Shown here: positions 32,160 to 42,959 of the stretch, piece by piece | Position numbering within the stretch: position 1 is the stretch's first letter | Layout of the letters: each line of letters opens with the position of its first letter | Origin: Macropodus opercularis | Lineage: Eukaryota > Chordata > Actinopteri > Anabantiformes > Osphronemidae | Reading direction: 5' to 3' | Assembly (NCBI GenBank): GCA_030770545.1 | Contig: CM061106.1 | Coordinates: 9,466,001 to 9,530,000 of the forward strand | Length of the DNA stretch: 64,000 nucleotides | Made by a program: the position numbers and the translations under genes | The notes under the pieces: model-generated | Seen by the model: the letters and a program-made list of their open reading frames with translations, nothing else | What the model was told of the DNA's origin: nothing | Database searches by the model: none

Positions 32160-32646
32160 TCAGGTTGATGCTGTGAGCTGCTGCTTCTGTGTGTTTTCTC
32201 TGAGCTCCTCTCTCTCAGCCTCCTCTACACTCGGAGCTTTGGCTGCCTGGATGTGGAGCTTCCCGTCTGGATCCGTGGAGCAGCTGACGGCTTCAGGGTT
32301 CAGTCCTTCAGGCAGATCCAACTCCTGTCTGAACTCCTGCAGTCTGGCAGAGTAGGAGTCTTTCCCGTCCTCCTGCTTCTTCTCTGTCAGTTTCCTGCCC
32401 ACCTGCCTGACAGACAGCTGCTCTGTCTGTCCCTCTTCCTCCAGCTGGTAGGAGACTGGCTGCAGGGCCACACTGCTGTGGAAAGGCTCCGTCTCCTCCA
32501 GGGTCTGGTGTTGAAGTCTGGAGGTTTCTGTGCAGTAGATGCTGCTGGTAGAGCAGAGGTCTGACCTCTGGCCACAGACTGCGTCCAGGACAGCAGACGT
32601 CCATGAAGGGACTGAGGGCAGAGCTGAATCCATGAGAGCACAGCGT
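32160..32646 (-). pseudogene. hsp30: HSP30-like small heat-shock protein pseudogene
   Basis: The minus strand starts with ACG where ATG is expected (32646-32644). It reads LCSHGFSSALSPFMDVCCPG and RSLWPEVRPLLYQQHLLHRN, the N-terminus of fish HSP30-type proteins. The frame then changes to LEETEPFHSSVALQPVSYQL, LSVRQVGRKL, YSARLQEFRQELDLPEGLNP and DPDGKLHIQA, which are alpha-crystallin-domain blocks. Compared with the family, the segment just before LSVRQVG (first beta strands) and about five residues after GRKL are missing. Lost start, frameshift and two deletions make a functional chaperone unlikely. It has no introns, as is usual for this family. Confidence 0.85.
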
Positions 32647-32867
32647 GTTCAGAGTGTGTTTAGTGCTGGGATGGAACAATGTTCAGCGTCTGTTCACCTC
32701 CTATGTCTCTGTGTTGCTTTGTGTCTCAGCAGTGGGTCTGTCAATGTCGAGTGACATTTTAGAAGTGAGACGTAAATCACACACATTTGTAGATATTTGC
32801 ATAGACGCACTAATCATCAGAATTATCCTGATGTGAACAGATTCATTTCACATAAACTCTGTTCAAC

Positions 32868-33105
32868 ACAAATATTCTGTCAAATGGCTCAAACCTGCTT
32901 TGCTTTAACATAAAGGTCAGAGGTCACTGATGGTTACCATGGAAACACATCTGATTGTCCTGTGATGTGTGTAGGTGATGTGAGTCTTTAGATGGTTCAG
33001 TTCAACGTAGTTTATTTATATAGTGACGTGACAAAAGGCTCATTAAAGCTTTAGGACCTGAACCACTGATCATGAGGACTAACAACCTTTAGATGCTGCT
33101 GTTAC
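32868..33105 (+). repeat. Paralogous copy of 16640-16930 with a decayed tRNA-like end
   Basis: Same order of text as at 16640-16930. At 33060-33100 the sequence 'cctgaaccac...atgaggactaac..cctttagatg' still resembles the T arm, variable arm and anticodon arm of the tRNA-Leu gene, but the stems no longer pair. Confidence 0.55.
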
Positions 33106-33454
33106 CAGGAGAATGTGATCGACCAAAGCTCGTCACCCTGTTGTTGAGTGTTGACTCTGTGGTAGAACCGTCCTGCTTAGGCTTTGTCTTCAGAGACGGG
33201 TATTTTAAAGCCCTGCATTGTTTTTGTTTCAGCAAACTGTACAGTTGCTTTTCATTTTCTGCTTCCAGTGTGATAAAAACTGTTTCTACTGTTAATTTAC
33301 CGTCTACATACACACATCACCTATTTATTTGAAGTTATTTGGATATAAAGCAAAAGTGTCTGAAGTGTCCCTGGAGCTTCTGCTTCAGCCTCTTAAACAA
33401 AGACCTGCTGTGTACGTTTGTTGATCATTGTAACATGAAGACATCACCTTTGTC

Positions 33455-33930
33455 AGTTCAGTTCAGTTCAAAACACTTTATTTGTCCCCAGGAGGAAGTT
33501 TGAGGCAGATAGTAAAACAACATCTCTGTATGCACCTGTATTACACAGATGATCAGCCTGAGAGTCCATGAGTCTATGGGAGGAAGTGGGAGTTAGGGCT
33601 GAAGAGGGTTCTAGTGTGGAGGGTGGTAGCTGAGCTTGGGTGGTGGTTGGGGTAAAGGGGTGGGGGTGTGAGGGGGCGTCCAGGCCGCGAGTGAGTCCCT
33701 GGGGTCAAAGGTGGAGGATGGAGAGGGCTCTGACTGCTAGTCCAATAATTCTGGAGCCATCTCATCGTAGATGATGATGATGATGCCGGTGCTCCTGGCT
33801 GATGTGCTGTCTGTTGGAGAACGTCACCACCATCACTTTGGTTCTTCCCACGTTCAGCTGCAGGGGCTGTCACACCACTCCACAATCCTGCAGGGCTGAG
33901 CCATGGTTCTGTACTGGTCCTGAAAGAAGG
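33455..33930 (-). mobile_element. LINE 3' end with (TGAAC)n tail
   Basis: The minus strand reads LQLNVGRTKVMVV near 33860, like the 'LxLNVxKTKEMVVDF' block after RT in CR1/L2-type LINEs. It then shows degenerate C-terminal text and ends in 'cttcctcctggggacaaataaag..tttTGAACTGAACTGAAC'. The pentamer tail at 33455-33470 is typical of these elements. A fragment only. Confidence 0.6.
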
Positions 33931-33934
33931 CAGG

Positions 33935-34465
33935 ATGAAAGAGTCACGAACATGCTCATGAAAACAACACATATACATTAACCAAGGTTATGGAGTGAGA
34001 AAAGAAAGATGCTGCTGAGTCCAGCTGCTCAGAAAGTGGCCTTTCAGGACTTTCTAGAAATGTCATGAAGCAATAAATAAAACACCATCAGTACCACGTG
34101 TCAGCATCAGTGTGTAGTGACCTTTAGCGTTGCCTCTAGTGAGTCCTGGTTTTCCTCTGGGCCTCCTCCTGGTGGGACGTGCCAGCAACACCTCTCCACT
34201 GCTACATGACCTACATCGCACCGGCTCCTACTGAGAGAGATGAACCGCTCTTAGTCTGGCCCGTCTCCTAGGAGCTGTCTGTCATGGAGACCCTACCAGG
34301 AGCATTTAGCCCAGACAACATAGCTCCTAGGATCATTCGGGCACACAAACTCCTCCACCGCGATAAGGTGTCGGTTCAAGGAGGAGAAAAACTAGAACAC
34401 AAACGTTAATAACAGCACATGAATATTATATTTATCTTTGTGTTTTGATAAGAAGCTTGTACTAA
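33935..34465. other. No gene identified; possible 3' flank of the minus-strand proline-rich gene
   Basis: I see no coding or repeat signal that I can support. No clear AATAAA for the minus-strand gene lies within 400 nt of its stop. Confidence 0.4.
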
Positions 34466-34511
34466 CCTTTACTTTCTGCAGGCGGCACAGAGAACAGCAG
34501 CACCTCTGACC

Positions 34512-36207
34512 TCAGTCAGAGTCGCTGTCAGGCCGCCTCTGCCTCTTGGAGGACGGTCCCGCCTCATCACCTCCTTCCCTGCTTCTCTTTGTGGGGGAAC
34601 CACGCCCACAAGAGACCGCAGCCCTATGGTCGTCCTCCTCCTCGAAGCTTTCAATGGAGCCAAACGTGCTGGCTCCATCATCGTTGTAGTCGATGGTAGA
34701 AAGCTCCTCAGGAGGAGGACTGTCCATCAGGGCAGCTGCAGGGTAGAGGTCCCTAAAAGCAGAAAGAGAGGGGCCAACGTTAGCAACAGGGGACACGGGA
34801 CAGAAGAAATGTTCTGGATTCCGAGCAGGGTCAGGAGGAACAAAGGGAGGAATAGGAACAAGACGAGGGATAGGAGCAGGAGGAACAACACGAGAAATAG
34901 GAGCAGGAGGAACAATACGAGGAATAGCAGCAGGAGGAACAACGCGAGGGATGAAGGGGTGAGGGACAGGAGGAGCAAAGGGAGGGATGAAGGGGTGAGG
35001 GACAGGACGAGCAAAGGGGTGAACAAAAGCAAAAGCCGGAGGAGCAAAGAAAGGAGGAACAAAGGGGAAGAAATAAGGGTGAGCATAGGGGGAAATGAAA
35101 GTCCAAGCGAAAGGAGGAGGAAAGTGAAAGGGAGCGAAGGGAGGAATGGGAGGAGCCTGCTCTCTCCTGTCCATTCCAATGTGTGGTGCACGGAAACCCT
35201 GAGGTGGAGGATGGAGATGGGCTGCTCCACCACCAGCCTGCAGCACGTCGTCCATCCACACGTCCCCCTCCCGCTCATCAGGGGGCGGAGTCCACCAGCC
35301 ACCTGGGGAGAAATGTGACAGAGCAAACGTCATATTCTGCACAGACAAGAGGCAGGAAAGCATGAAAAGCACATTTACATCCCTACCACCCACTAACTGT
35401 CAACACCGCAGGAACTGAACCTCATGCATCAGCATGTAACACGTTCCCAGCACGTTGGCACTTCACAGTAAAGTTCTGTGTCCCAACATAACAAGCTAAT
35501 GTCAGTCAGAGGAGCCAGACTACAGAATTAGTATTTTCACGTCAACTAGATCCTAAACATTTCATGGTGAATCTAAACTAATTAAACTAAATGATACTAT
35601 AAAACACTACATTACATTACATCACCCTATACTACACTATATGTTACAGTGTCCATCACTGTGAACACGAATCCTTTGAAAGTAATAGAAAGACAAAGTA
35701 AAGTAAGTAGTGAATCAGTCTTTTATGGTTGTTCACCATAAATTATACTCAGCTACTACATTCAACATGAACTCACTGATTCATTCACTACTAATATCTG
35801 TCATAATACTGTGGATCAAGTAAAGTTTCATGATGCAGCAGCTGCTATTTTGAATGGACACAGGATGACGTCACATGATGCTGCGTTCACTGTACCACAA
35901 CATTCATCGCTTTCTCGTTTCCATAGTGACAATATAGTTTATGTCTGTATTCAAAAAAAAGCTCCGTCCGCCATTTGGCTTTTTGACCAAAGTTTAAATA
36001 ATAAAATCGGAAAATTTAATACAGTGACAGCAAAATAGCGACGTATTCAAATCACAGCCCCTTGACAATAACATAGTAAGTAGTTAACACACAGTTCACG
36101 TTATTTTTCTAGCAAAGAGAAGGAAGCTAGTGTCCAAACCTACCGGCACGACGTGGGGGCTGATGTACGACTCCAGGCCGCTGCTGCTCCCAGGGGCGTC
36201 CGGCCAT
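34512..36207 (-). CDS. Two-exon gene for an unrecognised proline/aromatic-rich protein (284 aa)
   Basis: Exon 1 (36207-36144) encodes MAGRPWEQQRPGVVHQPPRR-A and ends in phase 1 at GCCG|GTAGGT. Exon 2 (35302-34512) follows an acceptor tttctccccag. The joined CDS is 855 nt including TGA. The protein begins GGWWTPPPDEREGDVWMDD, then residues about 60-180 are rich in Pro, Phe, Tyr, Trp and Val with PPF, HPFIPP and RxVPPAPI repeats. An acidic/Ser stretch (DYNDDGAS, ESFEEEDDH) and a basic cluster (KRSRE, KRQRR) near the C-terminus could be a nuclear signal. I recognise no folded domain. It may be intrinsically disordered, and the aromatic/proline composition recalls condensate-forming germ-plasm proteins, but that is only an analogy. 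A strong core promoter upstream supports a real gene. Confidence 0.7.
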
Positions 36208-36457
36208 CAGGTGCTGGAGGGACGAAGCTGAGCGCTTTGAAAAAAGCGGTTGGTTTTAAAAAAAACTCTGAAGAATAATCCGCAGGCGTAGATTAATCCA
36301 AAACTGAAGTTGGTTTCTGTCCAAAAACTGGCAATTATTTTAATAATAAGCAATTAGCTGTTAGCAGTTAGCTGTTAGCAGTTAGCAATTAGCTGTCAGA
36401 CTTTGCAACGGGTCAAAGGTCCAGATGCAAAGGGGCCGTTTCAGAGGCCTCAGCGGC

Positions 36458-36498
36458 TTTTATAGGTTATGTGACGTCACGTTCTGTGACGCACGTCA
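36458..36498 (-). promoter_or_regulatory. TATA box and CRE cluster of the proline-rich gene
   Basis: On the minus strand TATAAAA occupies 36464-36458. A perfect CRE palindrome TGACGTCA lies just upstream at 36472-36479, with further half-sites TGACG at 36487-36491 and ACGTCA at 36493-36498. Transcription would start near 36430, giving a 5' UTR of about 220 nt with a TTAGC(T/A) repeat (36355-36395). Confidence 0.75.
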
Positions 36499-36799
36499 TG
36501 GAGGACTTCAATTCAAAACACGACCTGGACACATGGACACACGCAGCGTGAGAGCGTCAGTTAAATGGAGCCAGTGAAGGATCAGAGGAGTCATAGCACC
36601 GACGGTAAAGCGCCACTAGGTGGCGGAGTGGAGACAAAAGCTTCTGGATCACACAACGACGGACAACGAGTAGGAAACATAGAAGCACTGACGTCATCCT
36701 TAGGCCGGAAACACCCTGACACACATCTGGTCTCATTACTCACCTTCTGGTTGAACTGCAGCTCAGAAAAACAGACACAACTCACTCAGACTTAAAGAC

Positions 36800-38400
36800 G
36801 GAAACTTTATTAGTCAGTCAAGGATGGACAACAAACAAACTGAATAAACACATCATTATACTACATCAGGTTCAACTTGTATGTACATATAGAAATAATT
36901 ATTTTTACATGTTTTCTTATTCTAATCTCCTCAGAATTAACTAAATATTTATCTGATCTATGAAATGTTTCTCCCAGTGTGATTGTATCTCCTTGCATGT
37001 ATAAGCACTCACCTCTTTCCCTCTATCAAATAAACTGACACTAGATTTTCATTACATCTGCTTCTTGTGGCATTTTTGATTGGTGGTGTGTCGTGTGGTT
37101 TTCTAATGTAAAACATGTGCTGAGGCTCCAACAGGTTGGGAAACACTGTGTTAGGCTGACATTCATTTCAACCAATAGACACTTAACTCAGGAGCTGAAC
37201 CAGAAAAGCTGGAGGTGGTGTCATCACTGAGGAGACTTGACTTCAGAGTCAGAGTGTTCACACAGCAGTGACCCGTGGTTTTGTGCTTTAAGCTGCAGAT
37301 CAAACGTGGACAGTGAGCGTTTGACAGAATTTTACAGCCGACAGCCTCATACACTTTGACTTTCATGCTGCTCTCAAGCTCATTTCTCAACAACTCAGGC
37401 AACAGGACTCTGTTCAGAAACACCCTCCACTATACACACAGGCAGGTCAACAGTATGTCCAGCTACGCTGCCACAGCAACTCACTATTATGTACTGAACA
37501 GATTTAAAGCTTAACTCAGTCCAATATCTATAGATGACACAACATGAATCTACTTCCTCTACACATCAACATGGACACATGACGTCTATGAAAAACAACT
37601 AATAATAAAACCAGTGATGAACTATAGTTACAATAAACTGAAAGAACAACCAATGATCAGCTCTAACAAAACTAACATGAAACTAATAAAAGCCACAAAT
37701 AAAATAGCACAGATGCATTTTGTTAGTCCTGCTATTTGCACCATGATCAGTAAAAGCTGCTCCCATCTCATCCAGCTCAGACCTGGCCTCCGTTCAGTCC
37801 AAGTCAGCAAGGAGGAGACACTGGTCACTACATTTCCACCACAAGCCTCTAAAACAAAGCTTCACATAAGACATGAACAACTAAATGGACGCCTCTCTGT
37901 CATGAAACCTCCACTGAGCAGGTTTCTCAGCATGAAGCAGACATTTTTCTACAAGCAGGATGGAGCAGCTTTAGCAGAAATGCAGCAACATGCTAGAGCC
38001 TCCGTGACACAAATGTTCTACATCACGTACTGAGTCATTTTAGAGAGTGGACCCTGTTGAGTACGCCTCCACCAACACACTGACTAATTACATGGGTTTG
38101 TTTAGATTTAGAAAATCTGTTAAAACTAATTGTTCTCTACACATATGACTTCTCAAATATTCTCATGCAGGAAAAGACAATATTACAAAGAAATGTGTCT
38201 ACTTGCTAGAAGCATTTTGTTGTACAGTGGACTACAAGCCAGGAAAACTTAAAGCTACATGTGAGCTTAGTGCCAAACAATCTAAAAGCACGGAGCAAGA
38301 ATATTCACAGGAAAAAAAATTATTCTCCACATGAAGCCTCATGTCTAAGAAAACAAAGTGCAGGGTTGTCTTCCTCACTCAGATCAAAGCAAATGTAAGT
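36800..38400. other. No supported gene; one unassigned 139-codon open stretch
   Basis: A plus-strand open stretch at 37614-38033 has ATG and a stop but no recognisable domain, no splice context and AT-rich flanks, so I leave it uncalled. I see no named repeat. Confidence 0.5.
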
Positions 38401-38550
38401 ATAACGAATACAAACTAAACAGTACAAACCAACAACCTGGTGATGAGCTCACTACGCTGAGTAGCACCACTAAGATAACAACAGGAAAACCTGTGTGAAG
38501 CAGTGAGTATGAGGATCTGAGCTGGTGATGAGCGTATGTTGGTGAGTGTT

Positions 38551-41500
38551 TCAGTCAGTGAGGGTGGAGTCATCCCACTCCAGCTGCTGCTGTCTGCTGG
38601 CCCCCTGCTGCTCTTCAGGCTCCCGCCCTCCTCGTCTTCATCGCTCTCTGACTCAGCGCTGGTGATGTCATCTTCCTCCTCTTCGCTGCTGTGCTGGTCC
38701 TGGTACGTCTGTGTCAGAGAGGGAGAGAGAAGATGGGGTTGAGGAGAGTCACTGCTGAATTTATACAAACCTGAAATGAAACTAAATGTGTAATGATGCT
38801 ACACATGATCATTTCTGAAGCCACTGGATTAACATGGTGGTAAATCTGAGACCCACTGATGACTCATCAACTTTCCTCCTCAGAGTTCAGGGTTCAGTTC
38901 AGTGATTTCTGGGACACCACCCTGAACATCATGTCACAGCCTGACAGTGAACTGCACACAACACACTCAGCCAACTGGTTATGATGAGAGCAGAAAGACT
39001 AGAAGAACTAAAGATGACTCTGAACTCAGCTTTTCAGGACACTCATGGAGCCCAGAGAGCTTTTATTTCCCTTCTCACCATTCATCACTTACTGTGGCTG
39101 AAAGAGAGCCCAAGCCCCACAGCATCACTGAAGTTGAACCTACTTCACATAAACCTATTATTCACTAAGCAGCGATGTGATGTGAAGCAACTGAATCGTG
39201 TGGTTTGTGTTACGACAGACTGCTGCACATGTAGCTGCTGCATCGTTGCAACTAGCTGTCAAACAACAAAACGTCCTGGAAAACTAATCAGGACTCTGTT
39301 AGAAAAGCACCAACAGTGGAGCTGCACCAAACACGTTATTAGTTGGTTGCACATAAAATAGTCACATTCTTTTCCTTGCAAGTGCAAGAAACTCTGCAAA
39401 GCCTCTGTTCACATCCCCACAGACCTGCTAATCATCAAAACGCTGAGAAAACTAGGCCACAGTCACAACATCTACTAAAACTATTAGCAGACTGTCAAGG
39501 CTGGAGACCTGACAGAACTGTTGAGAAGGTGACTTGGTTCACGGTTTCTCACTGGCCAAAAAGTGTTGTGTGTTGATCTACCTCCATGGGGTTGACAGTG
39601 ATGGTGAGGGCGGAGTCATCCCAGTCCACCTCGTTCCTCTTGCCGTTCTCCTGGTCTCTCATGCTGCTGGTGTGGAAACCACCCAGGATTATCACAAACA
39701 GGAGGCTCACACATCCCACAGCGACAATAGTGGGAACCACTGAGTGGGAAAAACACCCAAACACACACAATGACAGGGTGGATGTCAGAAGTGTTTGCAC
39801 GTGGGAATATTCACACATAAAATCAATGCAGCTTTTCCACAGACAAACGCTGACTCTAGCTGTAGATGTGCTTCTTCCTTTAAATAGGTTTGCCTTCTCC
39901 TGCCATCCTGCTACGCTTTGCCACATGTGAGCAGGGAAATGCTGCTGTTGTGTGGCCACAGGCTGAGACGCCTGACGATCACTGCCTAGAAGATCACTGA
40001 GGCCAGGAAGCAACAGCTTGTGCTCAGAGACATCACAGACAGCAGTCAAGTGGAATCCCTGAACCTGTGCCATTAAAACAGTGTTTATGTGAGTCCTACT
40101 TCTGGTTAATAGGCCAACAACCATCTGCACTAAGGTTGCCATAGCAACCGCGTTTAAACAGCAGATTACTGGTTAGTTAGAGTGTTTGGCACAGATGAAG
40201 CCAAGAGGCTGATGGAGACATTTTTCCCAATAGAACAATAATTTTTTCTTTGTGCCCGACTTAATAAAGATAGAAGCTCTGAACAATCAAACTTCACACA
40301 GCACATATCAGCTGGGTCACATTAGTCCTATTAATAAAAATCATAATATTACTATATAAATATTTATTTCTCCATTTCCCAGCATTCTACATGTGCAGCT
40401 GACGCTTTCAGTACCTGAGGCCTGGTGAGCGTTGACATGGTTGAGTCCAGACAGATCCACAGACACACGGAGAACCGGGTTAATGAAGTTTGGCATCATA
40501 GCATCGTTTGCTCCACAGGGTTGGTTGTGTGGATCACATTCACCTAAAGAGGAAGAATAACGTTATAAACATGCAGCACAACTCTAAAACACGCTTAGAC
40601 TAGTTTCGTAGTGTTGTGAGGGGACACAAAGATGCTTCAGTAACAAAGGGCTTGACCTGTAGTCTGTGTTGTGGATGCGTCACCAATAGTCAGTCACACC
40701 TCGACCTTGAAGTCGTTGCTGATGTAGCGTCTGAGTTCAGAGCAGACCAGTCTGGATTTCCTGTCACATCGAGCTTTGGTGGCCAGTTGTTGTAACGGAT
40801 AAGGTGCAGGACCTGCTCATAGTTGTCCGTGGTTTTCACACCTGCAACATGGAGAGAACGGCTCACATCCAAAACAACACATGTCACCAGTCACCAGTGA
40901 ACCTAAATGAATGAATAAAACATGTCAGAGCACATTATTCTATTTATTGTTTTATTTCCCAGTGTCTTCCTTTCCACATAACGCTGTTGTTACGTCGTCT
41001 CGTTTCCTAGAACTAGGGCTGAAGGCCAGTGTGGATCCAAGGCCCAGGTCAGGCCACGCTGCTGCAGCTGGGACATGTCCACCTCCAGGCCCTCGTGCTC
41101 CCAAATGAAAAACTCTAAGTGCATGTTCAAGCCTAACAGATGTCACAGCGGCTCAACTGACCCCTCCCCTAAAGCAGTAAACAACTTATCTCCTTCCTCT
41201 CCCTCCCTCTCACTGTCTGTCTGTCTGCATCTGGACCCGACTGCATTTGTGCACCAGCATGAACAGAACATTTCCTGCATCTGTGGAACCATTAAGGGTC
41301 TAAAGTTCTACAATGTTGCCTCTGTTTAGCTCAAACCCTCACTGAATGTCTATTAGTCAGAACCAACACGTCAGGATGCTGCTGATTGACAGATGAGGTC
41401 ACGTTACATTATAACTGCTTTTCTGCTACATCCTTGAGGTGGTGGAGACGTGAAGGTGCCTGATGCCAGGGGTTGGGAACTGGTGCGAGATCAAGTAGGA

Positions 41501-41575
41501 GATGTGCTGATGACCTCGTCAAAGGCATCAACGTCATCACCCTCGACTGTCAGAGAGGCTGGAGTCGAACAAAAC
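38551..41575 (-). pseudogene. clstn: Calsyntenin pseudogene, 3' exons
   Basis: Six calsyntenin-like exons lie in correct order on the minus strand. They are: 41575-41430 (LTVEGDDVDAFDEVI, then shifted HISYLISHQFPTPGIRH); about 41110-41010 (EGLEVDMSQLQQRGL); 40841-40700 (TTDNYEQVLHLIRYNNW, then shifted DRKSRLVCSELRRYISNDF); 40543-40415 (VNVIHTTNPVE, then shifted MMPNFINPVLRVSVDLSGLN); 39739-39582 (transmembrane segment plus VDWDDSALTITVNPME); and 38708-38551 (TYQDQHSSEEEEDDITSAES, then shifted QQQLEWDDSTLTD stop). The WDDSALTITVNPME and LEWDDSTL motifs, which bind kinesin light chain in the family, identify it. At least four exons carry a frameshift, while most splice sites survive. The 5' two-thirds of the gene is absent. 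The paralogue is unresolved. Confidence 0.88.
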
Positions 41576-41876
41576 CTGAGAGAACAGAGACGACATTACA
41601 CACAAACCACACATTTATCTTTGACTTCCTCTAGTTCAGGATTTTAGCTTTATTTTCAGTATTGTCCAACATTTTCAGCCTTCAAAAAACCTTTAAAATC
41701 ATACTTGTAACTTTGTGTGCATGTCTTTCTCCACCTTGACTAGTGAAGACAAGAGAAACATGGATGAGCCGTAGACACATGCAGCACCTGCATTAACAGG
41801 GTGAAAAATAATAAGAGAAGAAAGAACATTGTGTGAGATGATGAAATTAATCCTACAGTACAGCGATAAAAGGTGT

Positions 41877-41930
41877 GTAATATAGGGGAACGCCTGTCTG
41901 GATCTCCAGACAGGCGTTCCCCTATATTAC
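41877..41930. repeat. Perfect inverted repeat, 26-bp arms, 2-nt centre
   Basis: Arm 41877-41902 (gtaatatagggg...tctgga) is the exact reverse complement of 41905-41930, separated by TC. It lies directly at the inner edge of the LTR fragment that follows. It can extrude as a cruciform or fold as a near-loopless hairpin. Confidence 0.97.
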
Positions 41931-41934
41931 AGAA

Positions 41935-42189
41935 GACGGCAATTCAAAAACTCACGCTGTAGTTGAGATTCAGACGATGAATAGGCAACGAACAGGTGAT
42001 GCTTGTCGGGGTCTTGCTGGAACGAAATCGATGATCTGACAACTGGGTGCCTGTGAACAGGGCTTAAGAGAGGTTAGCGACAGGTGGAATGAATTAGGTG
42101 ATTGGTGGAAGCTGGCGGAGGTGGTGAGTGTACATCCGGTCGGCTCTCCACAATAAAAGGGCACGGACCGGAACTGCCGGTCGTGACAT
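41935..42189 (-). mobile_element. Truncated solo LTR fragment, Gypsy-like
   Basis: The minus strand from 42189 begins TGTCACGACCGGCAGTTCCG, like the TGTCACGATCGG start of the intact LTR at 16069. It then shows TTTTATTGTGGAG and AT/GC text typical of an LTR U3, and stops at the palindrome. No second LTR or target duplication is visible. A different family member from the intact element. Confidence 0.55.
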
Positions 42190-42199
42190 CTACTTCTGT

Positions 42200-42950
42200 T
42201 CTGCTTGTGTATCCATAACGGTCCAGCTGCTGAGTGAATACAATCTATAGATGGAGGATGACAACACTAATCAGCAAAACCCACAACATCTCATTCATTC
42301 TGCATCGTGTTGCAAACTGAAAAATGAATCTTTCAGCATCTAGAATGTTTCAGAATCATTGTAGCCAAAGTGGTGGGAGGATGCTGTTAACATGGAGGAG
42401 CACTGTGGACACATGGACATTACTGAGGGGTAGAGTAAGAAGAGCAACCTGAGGTGAACTCAGAGACAAGAAGGAAGGTTGAGGATCTGCAGGACAGACT
42501 CACGTGCTGCAGACAAGGTCACAGGTAAGAGCAAGAGTTAACATGGCACCGACCAACAACAACACTGCACTTTGTATTCTACAGAAGAGAGAACAGATCA
42601 TAAGGTGACAGCAGAGAATCTGTTTAGTCATGAACAACATTCTCCCCAAACTTTGCTGAAACTCTGCTGACTGTTGGAGTCTGGGGCTTAAAGGCCGTCC
42701 CGTCCACAAACAGAGACTCTGTGGAGAACTGCACACTCAGCACATCATGACTGATGGTTGGAGGAGTCTCAAGAGTTGAGAGTTCACACCTACTCACTGC
42801 CCTCAGTCCTTAGGTCACATAACGAGTCTGTTCTTTACAGGAGTGAAGGGAAGTGGGAGGATAAATGTGTGGTCTCTGGCCAACTATCCTCAGACTGAAG
42901 AAGCTTCCTGATAGACGCAGAAACGTTTCTACTCTAAATGAAGTCCAGCT
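42200..42950. other. Unassigned region between pseudogenes
   Basis: On the minus strand near 42720-42600 an exon-like text ESLFVDGTAFKPQTPTVSRV then SAKFGENVVHD stop is present, but I cannot assign it. No other feature is supported. Confidence 0.35.
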
Positions 42951-42959
42951 GACTCAACT

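Noticed and set aside
34626..35318. Plus-strand 230-codon Arg/Asn/Ser-rich frame opposite the proline-rich exon
   Set aside because: It is the antisense shadow of the repetitive coding exon, which has splice sites, a start codon and a promoter on the minus strand.
37614..38033. 139-codon plus-strand open frame
   Set aside because: No recognisable domain, repeat or splice context, and it lies in AT-rich DNA. Left uncalled rather than invented as a gene.
39549..40142. 197-codon minus-strand frame read as one protein
   Set aside because: Only its last third is the calsyntenin transmembrane exon; the rest is intron upstream of a clear acceptor at 39740.
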